The notes below the pieces were generated by a model that saw only the letters and a program-made list of their open reading frames with translations, was not told where the DNA came from and did not search any database. DNA of 64,000 bases from Dryococelus australis (lineage: Eukaryota > Arthropoda > Insecta > Phasmatodea > Phasmatidae), in NCBI GenBank assembly GCA_029891345.1, contig CM057000.1, positions 131,037,663 to 131,101,662 on the forward strand, in the 5' to 3' direction. The translations under genes and the position numbers were made by a program. Below are positions 22,191-34,785 of the stretch, one piece after another. Each line of letters opens with the position of its first letter. The stretch's first letter is position 1.

Positions 22191-25100
22191 TTTTACTGGT
22201 TACATTTTTGTAGTTGCAATATGTCTTGTTTGGTGTTGAAAAGGTGTAATTAAAAGGGGGATGTTATTAGGAAACTATAAGTCGTGTAGTTGTGTGTAGA
22301 GTGATTATGACGGGATAGGAGACTAGAAGAGGCATTTTGTACTTTGCATAGCACTATTTTACCTCATGTAAAGCTCTCGTGGAATCTGGAGCTCTGAAAT
22401 ATTTGAAGAATCAAAACGCATGCACATGCCACTGAATAATTGCAGAAAAATGAAAACACGCCATAGGATAAAATAGATTTAATTAGTTTGAAGCTGAACT
22501 ATAGATAATTATTATAATTCAAAATTAAATTGTCTGAAAACAAACTTTAATAAGATTATAAATTGTTTGGAATTCAAGTTAATTAAGCGTAGTAAGAAAA
22601 TAAAATCAATTATTGCTATTGCAAGTAGGATTACTGTAAATTGGAATTATAGTACCGTCCTCAAAAGATAAAACTTAATGAAGGTAATGGAATTAATTTC
22701 AAAATAAAATAATCAAACTGCTGCAGTAAAGATAAAATCGAAAAATAAAATGAATTTAGGTTAGTGTTTCCAAGAAGTAGTTCTTAATTTTGTACCTTTT
22801 TCCTCCTGACACGAGTTTACTGAGCTCCCTCCGCGTTACAGCAGTGCAAAATATGTCTCAAATCTCGTAAAAAAAATTACCTCAAACAAAGTTAATGTGA
22901 TTTCAAAGTTCAAACTGATTAAAAGTAGGGTCTTTCAATGAAGATTTGCTCTTTTGCTTAGCTAGTCGGTAGTGCTGGACTACTGGGTACTCCCGTCATT
23001 TAACATATTAATTGCTACTTGAGAGTTCTGAGAATATTCCACCTTAGGCGTAGAAAAGTTTAAGTTTCTGGAGATCACTTGAATTTATCAATAAATAATC
23101 AGATGGCTGCAGAATGACTAAAGCGTCATCTGGATGTACACTGTACCAAAAGCCTGTGACATTGCGTCACTGAAGTTCCTCGGCGCCTTCTTAGATCAGC
23201 CACCACTAATAAATTACCTAGTAGACTCTAAGACTCTAAACTATAACATCTGGGGATAAAAACATCAACAAAACTTATGTTGATGCTGGAGATTTTACTA
23301 TCGAAAATCCCAGCGAATAATCTCGTCGCTGGACCTTTCACTTCCTGCAACTTCCTCAAAACCTGATCTAATTGGCGATAAAGAACTTCCGGTCAAAAGA
23401 AATGGAAATAAAATTGAAACATTAATTCTCTTCCAAAATAACAAATAAAATAAATAATTAAGTTTTAATATAAAATATAGTAATCATACAATCCCATAAA
23501 TAAACAAGACTTTGAAGTTAATATATTTAGATCATAACCTCATCTCAGAATACATATTAGCTTGTCATAGAATAACACAAATAATAATAATAATAATAAA
23601 ATTTGGATTGGTGGTTTACAAATAAAAATATTACTTGTTTTTAATAAAATAATTATGAACCTAGTAGGGGTTTAAATAATTAACGTTATTCACCATAATG
23701 TGTAAATAAGTGCGAGATGGTGTCCAAAACACAAATGTAAATAATCGTGTGATATTATGTCCAAACACATGTGTACACAATTAACATAACTATAGACATG
23801 CATAAATACGTGTTCAACTTGAAACTGTTATAGTATTTGTCGTTTCTGATTGTTTCCCATTGGATAAAATCAAGTTAGCTCGTAGCGAGCGAGATGTCCG
23901 TTTTTAAATCATTATATTCTGATAGTGTATGCTACAGTACAGAAATGTGAGTAGAATGCCTAATGTCATATCTTAGTATCAAATCTACTGTACTAACAAA
24001 ATAAATCACATATGATTATGTCCTAAAAGTAACGCTATGTAAATTAAAAAAAAAACAATAACCAAAATTCGTTCGTTGTTTCAGTATTGTTAATATGATA
24101 AAATAAAATATCAGGAGTAAACTGAACGAGAAATTTCGCCTGTGTATATAAACTAGAAACCGCCTGTCGAAACTAAATATACAGTATAGTTGAATGATGA
24201 AAAAGGGATTTCATACCAAGAACAAAATGTTGTTGAGAAGACTTTGCCATTTTTTCAGTCAATAATATCATTATTTGCATCAATGTTTATATAGTGCAAA
24301 ATATCGATAACGTGATTGTTGTTTCTGTTCGGGAATATTTATAGTACTGTAATTAATATGGCTATATTATCTTGATTTTCTCCAAGATCCCTCTGTCCCA
24401 CTCTTGAACATTCCATCAATACGAAAAATTTATACACGCTATTCAAATACAAATAAGCCATTAAAATGTTTTTCGATTAAACTAAAAATGTTATGCACTA
24501 AAGTGATATTATATTAACCGTAATTATCTATACTAAAGTAATAAAAAATTTAAAAATTAAAATTTATCTTAAGTATATATCGCATAACATTTTTCATAGT
24601 TCATTAGTAGACGTTCTAATATATTTTGTAACAGATATCAAAGAACCTAAAAACCGTTTAGATGGAAATGCTTCGTTTTACACTATTCCCGCTGAAGGTA
24701 GTTGTGCTCGAATGGACGTTTTATTGTGCCGCGATTATTATCGTCAGTTTTAAAAACGTTAAGTATAATACAATATACAATTAACAAACGTTTTACTGTA
24801 GAAATGACAATTTAAGTGTTGTGTTCCACACTTCAGTGGTAATTAAAATAACGGGTTAAAAGTACACGTGTGTAACCACGGGAAAATGTCTAGCCCAGTC
24901 AGCAGTCAAGAGCAAGTTTGATTTCACTTAGAAAATAAACAATGTAGCCTACTAAATTAAACTCGCCAAATAAAAGTTTTAAGGCGTATCTGTATTATAA
25001 CTTTTACGCGGCTATGAAAAGATTGCGGAAATTTGATGTTCACACTAATGTTCTTACTTTTGATGGGTACTGTACATAAGTGTGCAATCACGATTCAAAT

Positions 25101-25894
25101 GCGTAAAAAGCCTTAGGAAAAATTAATTTGGCACAGTAGGCCCTGTTAAGTAAGCTAAATTGTGCATTGCAAATTATGTAATATATAGGCTTACCAACGC
25201 TCATGCAAACGTGCAGGTGTGGAAATACAGCAAGTATCTGTCATTTATTAGTATATTGTGGCATTAAAATACATATTTTAATACAGTAATACGTATTCGT
25301 ACACAATGAAAAAGTTGAACAACGAAACTGCACGATAACTGCACGATTCAGGGTTTAAGAGTGTAGTATTTTCTTTAAAAAAAAAAATAAATAAATAAAA
25401 CGAATTACGAATGTATATCGCAGATTACTTAAGAAATTACAATCAAGGAATAATGAAAGGGTTAAAAGCTAAACATAAGTAATGCAAATTAGATGTGCTG
25501 TTGTAAAATCAATGTTATAATAATTTTGCTGCACTGACATCTGCTAACATTTTAAGATTATTTATTACTTTCGTATTTCAAGGCTCACTTAATGGACACG
25601 TAAAAAGTGTTCGTGTGCCCTTGGTAACATTCCCAGCCTTAATTAGTTTAAAATTCCGCTATAGTAGTTTATGTACGTGAATTCTCTCGGTAAGAGACTG
25701 TGAGGCCAAATTTTAAGCTGAATTCATCATAGGACGCCATTATAGCAGATAGATAATGCTTAATACACGTTGGCTCAATATATTATCGAGCGTCGTTGGG
25801 TAGTTGGTTCGTAATTAGATAAGCTGTTACTATGTCTGTTTTTTTTATCTAAGTATTTTGAAAACTGCCTCTCCTTGGGCACTTCTACACACTA
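22191..25894. other. Long AT-rich stretch without genes
   Basis: No open frame with a recognisable domain, no paired termini. A short (AAT)n run lies at 23581-23598 and an A-rich run at 25377-25400. The sequence could be unique intergenic or intronic DNA. Confidence 0.45.
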
Positions 25895-27004
25895 GGGCTG
25901 TTCGAAATATCGATATATTGATAATTATCGATATGAAAAATAACTTATCGAATAATATGTAACTCTGAAAAATATCGGTATATCGATGTTTCGCTATTAT
26001 CGAAGTTTTCGTTACTATCGAAATGTTCAGTACTATCTAAATTTTTGGTACTATCGAAATTTTCGATACTATCGAAATTTTCGGTATTGTAGAAATTTTC
26101 GATATCGACATTTCTAATATTATCGAAATTTACAATATAATCGATACTATCGGCTTTTCCCAAATTATCGTCATTCTTGATTTGATCCAGATGTAAAGTT
26201 AAAACATTTCTGTCACCTGCAATACAGTCTCTTTTTGTTGTATGCAAATAAGAATTCAATATTGCATAATTGTAACACATTTATATGTTTATAACTCTTT
26301 TACATCATCGCCTGGTTTACGCAATGTTAGCTGGTTCATTGTTTTGTTTTGGTTTTTTTTTTTTTTAATTAGCTCGCGCTAGTGTGTAAACAAACAGCGG
26401 TTCACGGCCAACCAACGCGTCAGTTAGATGTTACTTCGGATTGATTCGGTTCTCACACTAAGATATCAGGATAGTCGGTATCGGACATTTATCGACAAAC
26501 AGTGGTTTCTTTTGCTTTGAGGCGATCACCTGTGTTTCTGTGCGGCCGACTGTCGCTGTACTGTATTACATGTGCTTTTGTGACATATCGTAGTGGTAGT
26601 TTATCATTGTTGATAGTATTGATACATAATCACGTAAATATTTTCAGTAATATCAAAAGTCAAAAGATATCAATATTTTCAACACTATTGGAATTTAATG
26701 ATAGTATAAATACTGGAATTTAAAGATAATATAAATACTGAAATTTGACAATAATATAAATGATTTCGATGTCATCGAAGATTTCGGTATTATAAATTAT
26801 TTCGGTACCATCGATTTTTTCGGTAGACTAAAGTCAATTATTTCGGTATTATCGGTAATTTATGCCTTATCGATTATTTAGGTACTATCGATAATTTCTG
26901 TATTATCGCTTATTTCGGTGTTATCTATAATTTCGGTATACTGAGAATACCGAGTAACTGTTTGGAAAAATAAGGATATTAAATTTTTGTGAATCGAACA
27001 ACCG
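25895..27004. mobile_element. 1.1-kb element with palindromic subterminal arrays (family K)
   Basis: The left end GGGCTGTTCGAAAT and the inverted right end CGGTTGTTCGATTC agree at most positions, each bordered by TA (25893-25894, 27005-27006). Inside the left end are six 18-bp units at 25998-26105 based on TATCGAAATTTTCGGTAC. Inside the right end are related units in inverse sense (about 26785-26945, for example TTTCGGTATTATCGGTAA). Several units form the near-perfect palindrome GTATCGAAATTTTCGATAC. The 111-residue minus frame at 25945-26280 reads through the array (Asn-Phe-Asp-Ser repeats) and is an artefact. It is non-autonomous; arrays like this often bind a transposase (inference). Confidence 0.75.
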
Positions 27005-27006
27005 TA

Positions 27007-28600
27007 GATAAGACACGCCTCATTTTGTTAACGTCTGCTGTGGCACGCATATAACACGTAAAAAAACAATTGCACACAATCAACGTGAAGCCTGTAATAC
27101 GTATGCGTGTCGTGAACTTATTAACGGCGGTCTGGTGGCGCGCCTGCAGCGGATGGCCCTCATATGATGACGTCACAGCAGTCGGTGTTGTCGGTTGTCC
27201 AGGAACAGCGAGCAATAAGATGAAAATTTCCCTTCCATACCCCTCGGTGCTACACTAATCCTCACCAGTCCGACGTGCAAAATGGGCATAACAACCACGA
27301 TGCACCGCGCATATTTCCGGTGAGAAAAACGCGTATTTCAAGTCAAGCCCCTCCGACTCTTAAGGGCACAGCCTGCCAGCTGGCAACTGTAAATTTTGAT
27401 TAGGAAATCCCACGTTAACTCAATTTCGCCTCGGTGCGTTAATTTAAATGTTATTCGTTTCAAACAAAATGTATTTTTCACAAATTTTTTAGAAATGCTC
27501 AACAGCAGAGATGTTTACATAACACGTACAACCTGTTTGCTAGGAATTTCTAAAATGTATGTTTTACAAAAAAAAAAAAAAGTACATCATGCCTATCTAT
27601 ATTGAAGATATACGCTCGTAGGGATCTTCTCTTAAAAATATCACAAAAAATACATTTTGTTTAAACGCCTATCTTTAAAGTTAACCCACAGTGGCGAAAT
27701 TTCCTTAACATGGGGTTTTATATTTAGATTTCGCTGCTGAAATCCGGTAAGCAGGGCCCTTAAGGGGAATGGTGCACAGTCTTTTGTTTTCCAACTTGCT
27801 GTAGCATCTAGTTGAGATATAAATAACAGTCCCGTACGCCTTTTTACTTTGTTAGATATTAGCTCCCTTTATTACTTTCCGACAACTGACGGGAGAAAGT
27901 TAATAAGCTGCCGCCTTTATACTCTCATTCAAGATATTAATTATACGGAAACTGGTATTGAGGTTCATCAAAAGCAAGCATATGGAAAATAAACAAGTCA
28001 ATGCAATAACAATTCAGCTCGGATTGCTGGTAACTGTGCCTGTGCGCATAATTTGGGCGATTTAATTGTGGGCGTATTAAAACTCATATTCCCCGAGAAA
28101 GCTTCTAGGAGTGTATATGAGATTTGGCCTCCTCGCCAGGTGTGAATAAGCCAATGATGTTGCTTATGTGAACTGTAAACGGCCAGGAATCAAGGCCACA
28201 CTGCAAAACACTATACTTAGCATCTTGTCGGGTTCAACCACTGGATAGAACTATGAACAGAATAAAATACACGTAAGTTTTCCCTTTCACATTCTCAAAC
28301 CACCAACGCCATTTAAAAGTCATGTGAGCACGTGCAGGCATGAATGAGTGCATCAAAGCAATTTGCATCTAGGAGATCCGTTCTTCATTTTATGCTCTAA
28401 ATAAAAGTGGATAGTTTATGAGTAGCCTACTAAAATTTCTAAGATATATATTATTGTGTTTATGAACGCCACACAGTTTTATACTTTTTAATATCTTGGG
28501 GTGGACTGCATTAATTATAAAAACTATTACATATTTGTTTAATAAAACTAATATATACGTAAAGTTCATCAGGAATTCAAACTTAGTACCCTTCACATAA
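27007..28600. other. Stretch without recognised features
   Basis: No gene, paired termini or tandem array seen. Short overlapping frames at 26979-27258 and 28390-28782 show no domain. Confidence 0.4.
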
Positions 28601-28832
28601 TGACACGGCGCAGACAAAAGGCAAAGACCATGCAAGCAGGCACGTGCGTAGCATGGTGCTGTAGCGCCTGTAAACACGCAACCGGGTACGTAACCTGTTA
28701 TGGCTACGCCTGGGAGCAGGCAACCTGGCTCACTGAACGGATCGGAACGGCAGACAATACAGTAGCGCCTGGATGCAGGCAACCAGGCAAGCAGCTCAGG
28801 CAGCGCGGCTGCAGAAGAGCGCAGGCGCCGCT

Positions 28833-28846
28833 GCTCTCTCTCTCTT

Positions 28847-28923
<77 letters not shown>
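28833..28923. repeat. Compound (CT)n(TA)n microsatellite
   Basis: About 18 bases of CT-rich repeat run into roughly 36 TA units. They lie within a locally GC-richer region (28600-29260) with repeated GCAGGCA-type words. Open frames across it encode Tyr-Ile runs and are artefacts. Confidence 0.9.
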
Positions 28924-28925
<2 letters not shown>

Positions 28926-29259
28926 GTCTCGTGAAGCCACCCCGCTGCTGGCTTACGCGGGCGAATTAACGTCGAGCACGATGAAGGTCCGTGCAAACCT
29001 CTCGACGTGGAAGGCCACTCGAGCCCGCGCAGTTCGTTTCAAGTTGTAAAATGTGGGCGAATTGTTTGAGAGGCGGCCTGGCCTCCCTCGCTGCTCCGCT
29101 CCCCGGGGACTGCTCACCCCGCTGATATTCTACAGAAAGGACGCTCCCCCATCAGCTCTCGACAGGTTCACGAGATGCTACACTGAAGGGCCACTCGAGT
29201 AGGAAGTCCCGGGCACATCGTCCCCGTCTCTTGTAGCCAGCTCTGGTGCGAACTATTTG

Positions 29260-30160
29260 TTCACTGGATCATGCGAAGAGATAACTGGCTGGTAGCGAAC
29301 AATGGGTAGCGAGTATCTGCGTCAAACAAACAGAAAACGGTCAAAGATCGCCATTTCAGACTCAGTTGTCAGGGAGATCGTGTGGAATTTTCATTTTTAT
29401 TTTGACAGTTGTATATTATTATCTCCTCATTTTTCTTTTAAATGATTTTTTGTTATTATCGTATATTCAAACTGTCCTTTCGGGCAATGACAAGAGACCG
29501 CTTCAATTCCACAAATAATAATAATAACGTATGAGCGTCCTGCTAGGCGCATCTCAAAGTAATTACGATGTCCAGCCACACTTATTTCTTGGCCTGGTAC
29601 TGTGGACATCCCTGCCGTGTAAAGGAAGAATAGTGGCAAATAAATAATTAAGATTAAGGAAATACAATACAGCATATAATGTTTATAATATATTATCTAC
29701 AGCAACGTAACAATATTTTGCTGAATTAAAGCTTGATGTTAGATACATTTTTTTGGTTTTTCACTGTAATAGGTCTCTGCATCTTCACGCAAACAAAAGG
29801 TACACATTTTTAATTTTTATTATGTAAAATATTCTACTTGAAAGAATTATTTTCTAATTTAAATTGATATTTCCCCACTTAATAATCCACGCAATTAAAA
29901 TAAGAGGCAGAAAAGTCCTCTTTCAAAAAAATATTAATTTTCCATAAAAAAATTATCTGTTCACAATTTTCAAGACTTTTAATTTGACTGTAGAGTATAT
30001 TCAACGAGAGTAATGTAAAGTACATAATATTTCAGGCGCCTATATGAAAATTTTCCTTTTCTCATTTTCAGACAATGTGTGATTTAAACACCCTTTTATT
30101 CCTTGGAATTATAAAAAAATGCGTCCAATTTGCTTACCTGCGAAAAGAACAGACATTCCA
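29260..30160. other. AT-rich stretch without recognised features
   Basis: No gene or repeat boundary seen. Confidence 0.4.
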
Positions 30161-30340
30161 TAAAAGGGTTGTTGAGTGCTTTCAAACATCACGCACATTG
30201 GAAACTTAATCTCGGAGTAATTTAACATAAATAACCACTTTTTCGAAGCACTGTAGCTCAAAATACTCGTGTCAAATACGTACACACCTACTAAAGGGCC
30301 CTACATTGATCCTTCCTGAAGACTTAATTTCTCATAGTAT
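30160..30340 (+). repeat. Dispersed repeat family G, copy 2 (partial)
   Basis: GTTGTTGAGTGCTTTCAAAC, CACGCACATTGGAAAC, CGGAGTAATTTAACAT and ACTAAAGGGCCCTACATTGA align with 17190-17360. The second half of the family is missing. Confidence 0.55.
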
Positions 30341-30974
30341 TATACATACCAAATGATTTTTTTTTTTAACATTTATCATGTAGTGTTTGTTATATTTTCG
30401 AAACCAAGTCTGTATGCATAACTATAGTGGTATTTTTATTTAGCGGGTTGGAACATTTTATATCACTTAATCCTTAATATTCCGGCGTTCCTTATTTATA
30501 TTAATATCAACTTAAACCAAATTCAATTTTTTTTTCCAAATTTGGGTATCAAAATGGAATTGCTGAACAAAAACTATTTTAAATAGTGTTACAATTTTCT
30601 CTGGTTGTAGCCAGGTTCTTTAAATCATGGAGGTCTTATTTAAAGAAAATGGCTAGTAATAATTTCGTAAGTTATTTACAAATAATTCACAAAATAAATT
30701 ATCAAAACTTAATATCTTGACATTAATGAATTTCGCCTACTATTTACTGCTAACTTTTGCATAATCGTCGGTCACCTAGCAGAAATTAGTTCAATAAAAC
30801 ATTTCAAACCAGTCTTTTTAACCATAATGTATAAATCTGCTCTTTGTATGTAACCACTTGATAATATCCCCCCCCCCTTTTTTTTTACTTTAAAATGTAT
30901 GTAGCTCTATTTATTCATAAAGTGCGTAAAATGCATGGGGCAGCCTAGCCGTGTTCAGACTGTAGACTAAATAT
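30341..30974. other. AT-rich stretch without recognised features
   Basis: No gene seen; a C-run followed by a T-run near 30868-30886 is the only landmark. Confidence 0.4.
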
Positions 30975-31325
30975 AAGGTAGACTGTTTATTCGTGTTCTG
31001 CGCATGTACCCAACATTGACCTACCCCAATCATACACAACTGTCAAAGTCACATGGTCAGCAGTGATGAACGTGTTTGTTTACATCTTAATGTTTAAATG
31101 ACAAGTGATCTTATATGAATAAAATACTTCTACGAGTTTCAATTTAATCAAACTACATTACAAATTGATTAGACGAAATATACATACATCTCAAATCATT
31201 TGTTTACAAATGAGTTTTCTAACCTTTAATCCCAGCCATGTCGCTAGACGTGTTGGTAGAAAAGCAGTTCAATGTTGGGACACGGAGATTGGTTGTGCGC
31301 AGTCAGCGAGATCGGTCTACCTCAT
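30975..31325 (+). repeat. Dispersed repeat family I, uninterrupted copy
   Basis: Collinear with the outer parts of 9456-10520 but without the hAT-like and family A insertions found there, so it shows both empty sites. It ends GCGAGATCGGTCTACCTCAT in both copies. No coding capacity recognised. Confidence 0.75.
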
Positions 31326-31379
31326 ATTAAGTGTATGGTTCAGACGAAGTAAAGCCGCCGCTTGATGGGCACGCCAGAC

Positions 31380-31614
31380 TGAGACGTATCTTCACCAGCG
31401 AGGTCGTTAGAGACGGAGCAAGTTGCTCAGCGAGAAGTAAGGGCGGGTGGAAGGAAACGCCCGCGGCCTGCGGCAAGGAACTATCGTAGAATTCGCTTGG
31501 AGCGATTTTGGGAAACCGTGCAAAACTGAAGTAGAATGGCCGGACCAGGAATTGAACCGGTATCCTCCCGAATGCGAGTCCAGAACTTAACCACTACGCC
31601 ACCTCGCTCAGTTT
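31380..31614 (-). mobile_element. tRNA-derived SINE, type 2 (orthopteroid-like)
   Basis: On the minus strand the tRNA-like head carries an A box (TGGCGTAGTGGTT, 31589-31601) and a B box (GGTTCAATTCC, 31548-31558). The body runs through GGAGCGATTTTGGGAAACCG-like words to a 3' region containing CGTCTCTAACGACCTCGCTG. I recall this body type from orthopteroid insect genomes; that is memory, not a search. Related 3' remnants lie at 8396 and 19797. Confidence 0.75.
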
Positions 31615-33474
31615 TTTGACGTGAATACGTCTTTAAATTTGCGACCATAGTGGAAGGCAATCCATAACATCCGATGATAACAAAATCGGGGGGTTAGAGT
31701 TCGGCATTGCAACTCCGAATCTATAGTCTACATTCAAAATTCAATTACACCACTCGATTGCCAAAGGATCAAAAAATATGTTACGTTGAGTGAGGACTGC
31801 GAAGCATCGTACGCGTATATGGAAAAAAAAAGGGGGGGGGGTCGCAATTTTGAGTTCGTTTCGCCTCTTCTCATAACTTCCGCGTAGTATAACTTTTGAC
31901 TTGGAGAAGCTACGACCGTTGTTTGAGTTTCAATCGACAGCTCTCGTCAAGATCAATCGATTGCGTGTATAAAAACATTTGTGTGGCGTGGTTACGGTGA
32001 AATTGTATGAGTTTAATATAAAAAGTAAGAAAACAACACAATGTCGGCCTATACTCGTCAAAAAACCAAAGTCGAAATACAGAAATCGTATACGGTTGGA
32101 AAGGGCATTTCAAAAGCAATCCAATGATACCCATAAAACCCCATATGATCGAGTGAAGCCTCTGCCGGGAACGTAAAATAAACATCAAGGCGTCCGAGAG
32201 CGTGAACGTAGACGTATTCACGCAAAACGAAAGGCCGTGGCCCCAACACAGCCACACCCCATTTTTTAATCATTACTCAGACAAACCATAAAAATCACTT
32301 ACGTATTCAGGGTCAGAAATATTCTGAATATTAAAGGAAGACGTATTCGGAAAAGATGGGGGGGAGGGGGAGGAGCAGCACAACCAATGAAGGACTACGG
32401 CATGGTGAGCAGATGGCGTGGTGTTACCACACGACGGAGTAATTATCCTTGTGGGATTGAAAAGGAAATATAATACGGACGACGAGAGAACGGCGAAGGA
32501 ACCGTGAATAACGAAGGTCACGTAGAAGAAATGTGAGGTGGCTAGTAATTATGGAAAACCTGGGACAAAGGACGGCATTCTACAATAGCCGTCAAGGTCG
32601 TGTGACTGTCGGCCATCCCAGGACGAACACACATCCGCAGCAGCTATAGTCCACCCGCGGTTCCTTCACGCAATTGCGAATCAAAGCAGCGACATAAGTG
32701 TATGAGAATTGTCTTAGACAAAGGCATTGATACTAATATTATAAGTATGCTTAGTGAATTAAACTAGCTCTCTGTTGGGGGAGAGGTATGGTTTAAGATG
32801 CTCATAGCGGTATTTAATATGAAGAAAGGTGTAACACCTGCATATATGATTCAACGCTGTGTTACTAATAGCATGGTACATAGCCACAATACTAGAAATA
32901 AAAAATATTTATTTATTACAAGAGTGGTTTCAGCTCAAGGTCAAAGTATATGATGTTTAAAATTGAAAAGAAGAATGAGAAAATGGCTAATAGAAAAATA
33001 CAGACACTAATTTTTGAGATGCGCATTATATTGTTGTTTCGTTATGCTCTAAATGATATCATGATGGTATTTTCTTTTTAGATGGGATATTATTCTGTTG
33101 AAGAACTCCAATGATAATGTTATTGCTTTTGTATCAGTTCTAGGGAACTGACAATAAATAAATGAAATAAAATAAAAATACACCCCATTGTTTGACTTGT
33201 TTGGTTGCTTCTTGATATGATGTGCCGCGAGCGTTTTGTGTCGTATTGTCGGTGTTCAGCGATCACGACATGCATTCGCATTTTGTCTGCCCGACCGAGA
33301 CACGTTTTAACGACACACGCTCGCGCATACAACACCTCCGCCATTTGCCTCACGCTGTCCTTACAATATTTACATTCCCATGATTCATAGTGACGTGATT
33401 CATCGCAAAACATATACGCAAATAAGGCCTAACCTAACTGACAGTCAAAATGCATAATGTTGTTTACTGGACGG
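31615..33474. other. Stretch without supported genes; possible C terminus
   Basis: Frames of up to 115 residues at 31910-32257 and 32273-32521 overlap on both strands and show no domain. TATAGTCCACCCGCGGTTCC at 32645-32664 resembles a family C terminus, possibly the lost left end of the C fragment at 33475. Confidence 0.4.
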
Positions 33475-33708
33475 TTGGTTAAATTTAACTTTTACTTATA
33501 TTTTATTTATACGTTACAATATGTTATTTCAAACTAATTCGAATAAAGATAAAGAGGGAATAGGGGCGTTGGAAATGCTTAGTAAGAAAAAGTTATTATG
33601 CGAAATATTATTACGGTGTTTGCATGAGGCGGAGGAATATCTCGGAAGAAGAACATAAGCAGGGCTGGGCTTCAGAAAAGTTGCAAATATCCGTGAATGA
33701 ACAATAAA
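33475..33708 (-). mobile_element. MITE family C, right-end fragment
   Basis: GTTGGAAATGCTTAGTAAG, TGCATGAGGCGGAGGAATAT, CAGGGCTGGGCTTCAGAAAA and ATCCGTGAATGAACAATA match the right half of the copy at 3167. The left half is missing or displaced. Confidence 0.65.
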
Positions 33709-33919
33709 CGCCGTTTCTGAGCCAGAAACTTGCAGCCATCACCTGCAAACTTCGTCTACGTATTTCATTCTTGGTTTGCGAGTGTCAGCACATAGCGTTG
33801 CAGTCGCTCGTGAAATGACGGGTGGGATTTATCTTTGAAGTTTAATGTCGGTGGTGAGTTCATGTCATTATGTTGGTATTATTGGACTGTGTCCATTGCC
33901 GACCATGAGTTCATAGTTC

Positions 33920-33966
33920 TCACCTGATGAAAGGGACAGATCGCAGGCCCGAAACGTTGTGAAGAC
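33920..33966 (+). ncRNA. Hammerhead-ribozyme-like motif (candidate)
   Basis: CTGATGA (33924-33930) is followed after 20 bases by GAAAC (33951-33955). The intervening bases could form a short stem II (GGG with CCC). These are the two conserved core strings of hammerhead ribozymes, which occur in Penelope-like retroelements. I could not establish stems I and III or the cleavage triplet, and no reverse transcriptase was found nearby, so this may be a dead retroelement end or coincidence. Confidence 0.3.
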
Positions 33967-34164
33967 TTGTGTTATTTTGGGTTATCTTTTTTTCGTCGCT
34001 CTGTGTCTTCTCAGTTGGTTAATATAAAATTTTTTCTGGGTATTCTTGTGGTTACTGTGTTGTCAGTGGCAAGTACACAGAGGCTCTGTACTTGGCGAAT
34101 ACACGAAGCTGCTTACTTGCTGGGCGTACTTATGTACTTACGCCAGTTGCCATATTTGCTTTGT

Positions 34165-34785
34165 TTGTCTTCGTGGCTGTTCACACTTTTTGAATCGAAC
34201 ATTTGAAGAATTACCCTATGTATGAAGCGAAATATGTAATGCATCACGAGCGTTTTATACTTGTCTTAACAATAACAGTACCTTTGTTTTAGTCAACTTA
34301 AAATATTTCACATAATTTATTTATAAATTGAAATATTTAATTTCTGATTAATATAGTTTAAAGCAGAGAGAAAATTTGTGTGAAGGTAATGCCTAGTAAG
34401 AAATAGTTTCTTATACGAAATATGATTACACTGAGTGCGCACCAATGAGGTGGGTTGTCCCTTTGGTGAAATATGATTACACTGAGTGCGCACCAATGAG
34501 GTGGGTTGTCCCTTTGGTGAAATATGATTACACTGAGTGCGCACCAATGAGGTGGGTTGTCCCTTTGGTGAAATATGATTACACTGAGTGCGCACCAACG
34601 AGGTGGGTTGTCCCTTTGGTGAAATATGATTACACTGAGTGCGCACCAACGAGGTGGGTTGTCCCTTTGGTGAAATATGATTACACTGAGTGCGCACCAA
34701 CGAGGTGGGTTGTCCCTTTGGTGAAATATGATTACACTGAGTGCGCACCAACGAGGTGGGTTGTCCCTTTGGTGAAATTTTCTAC
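34165..34785 (-). mobile_element. MITE family C copy with internal 51-bp expansion
   Basis: It opens TCGTGGCTGTTCACACTTTT and continues with CGAGCGTTTTATACTTGTC and GGTAATGCCTAGTAAGAAAT as in other C copies. At GAAATATGATTACACTGAGT it enters a seven-copy tandem array. The array ends in GGTGAAATTTTCTACACTC; the expected right terminus is not recognisable after it. Confidence 0.8.
34421..34777. repeat. Seven tandem copies of a 51-bp segment of MITE C
   Basis: Starts recur at 34421, 34472, 34523, 34574, 34625, 34676 and 34727, so the period is exactly 51. The first three units read CCAATGAGG and the last four CCAACGAGG; otherwise they are nearly identical. Because 51 is divisible by three, three frames stay open (up to 164 residues), and these apparent repeat proteins are artefacts. 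Confidence 0.95.

Noticed and set aside
25945-26280. 111-residue Asn/Asp-rich ORF
   Set aside because: It runs through the 18-bp subterminal repeats of element K and has no domain.
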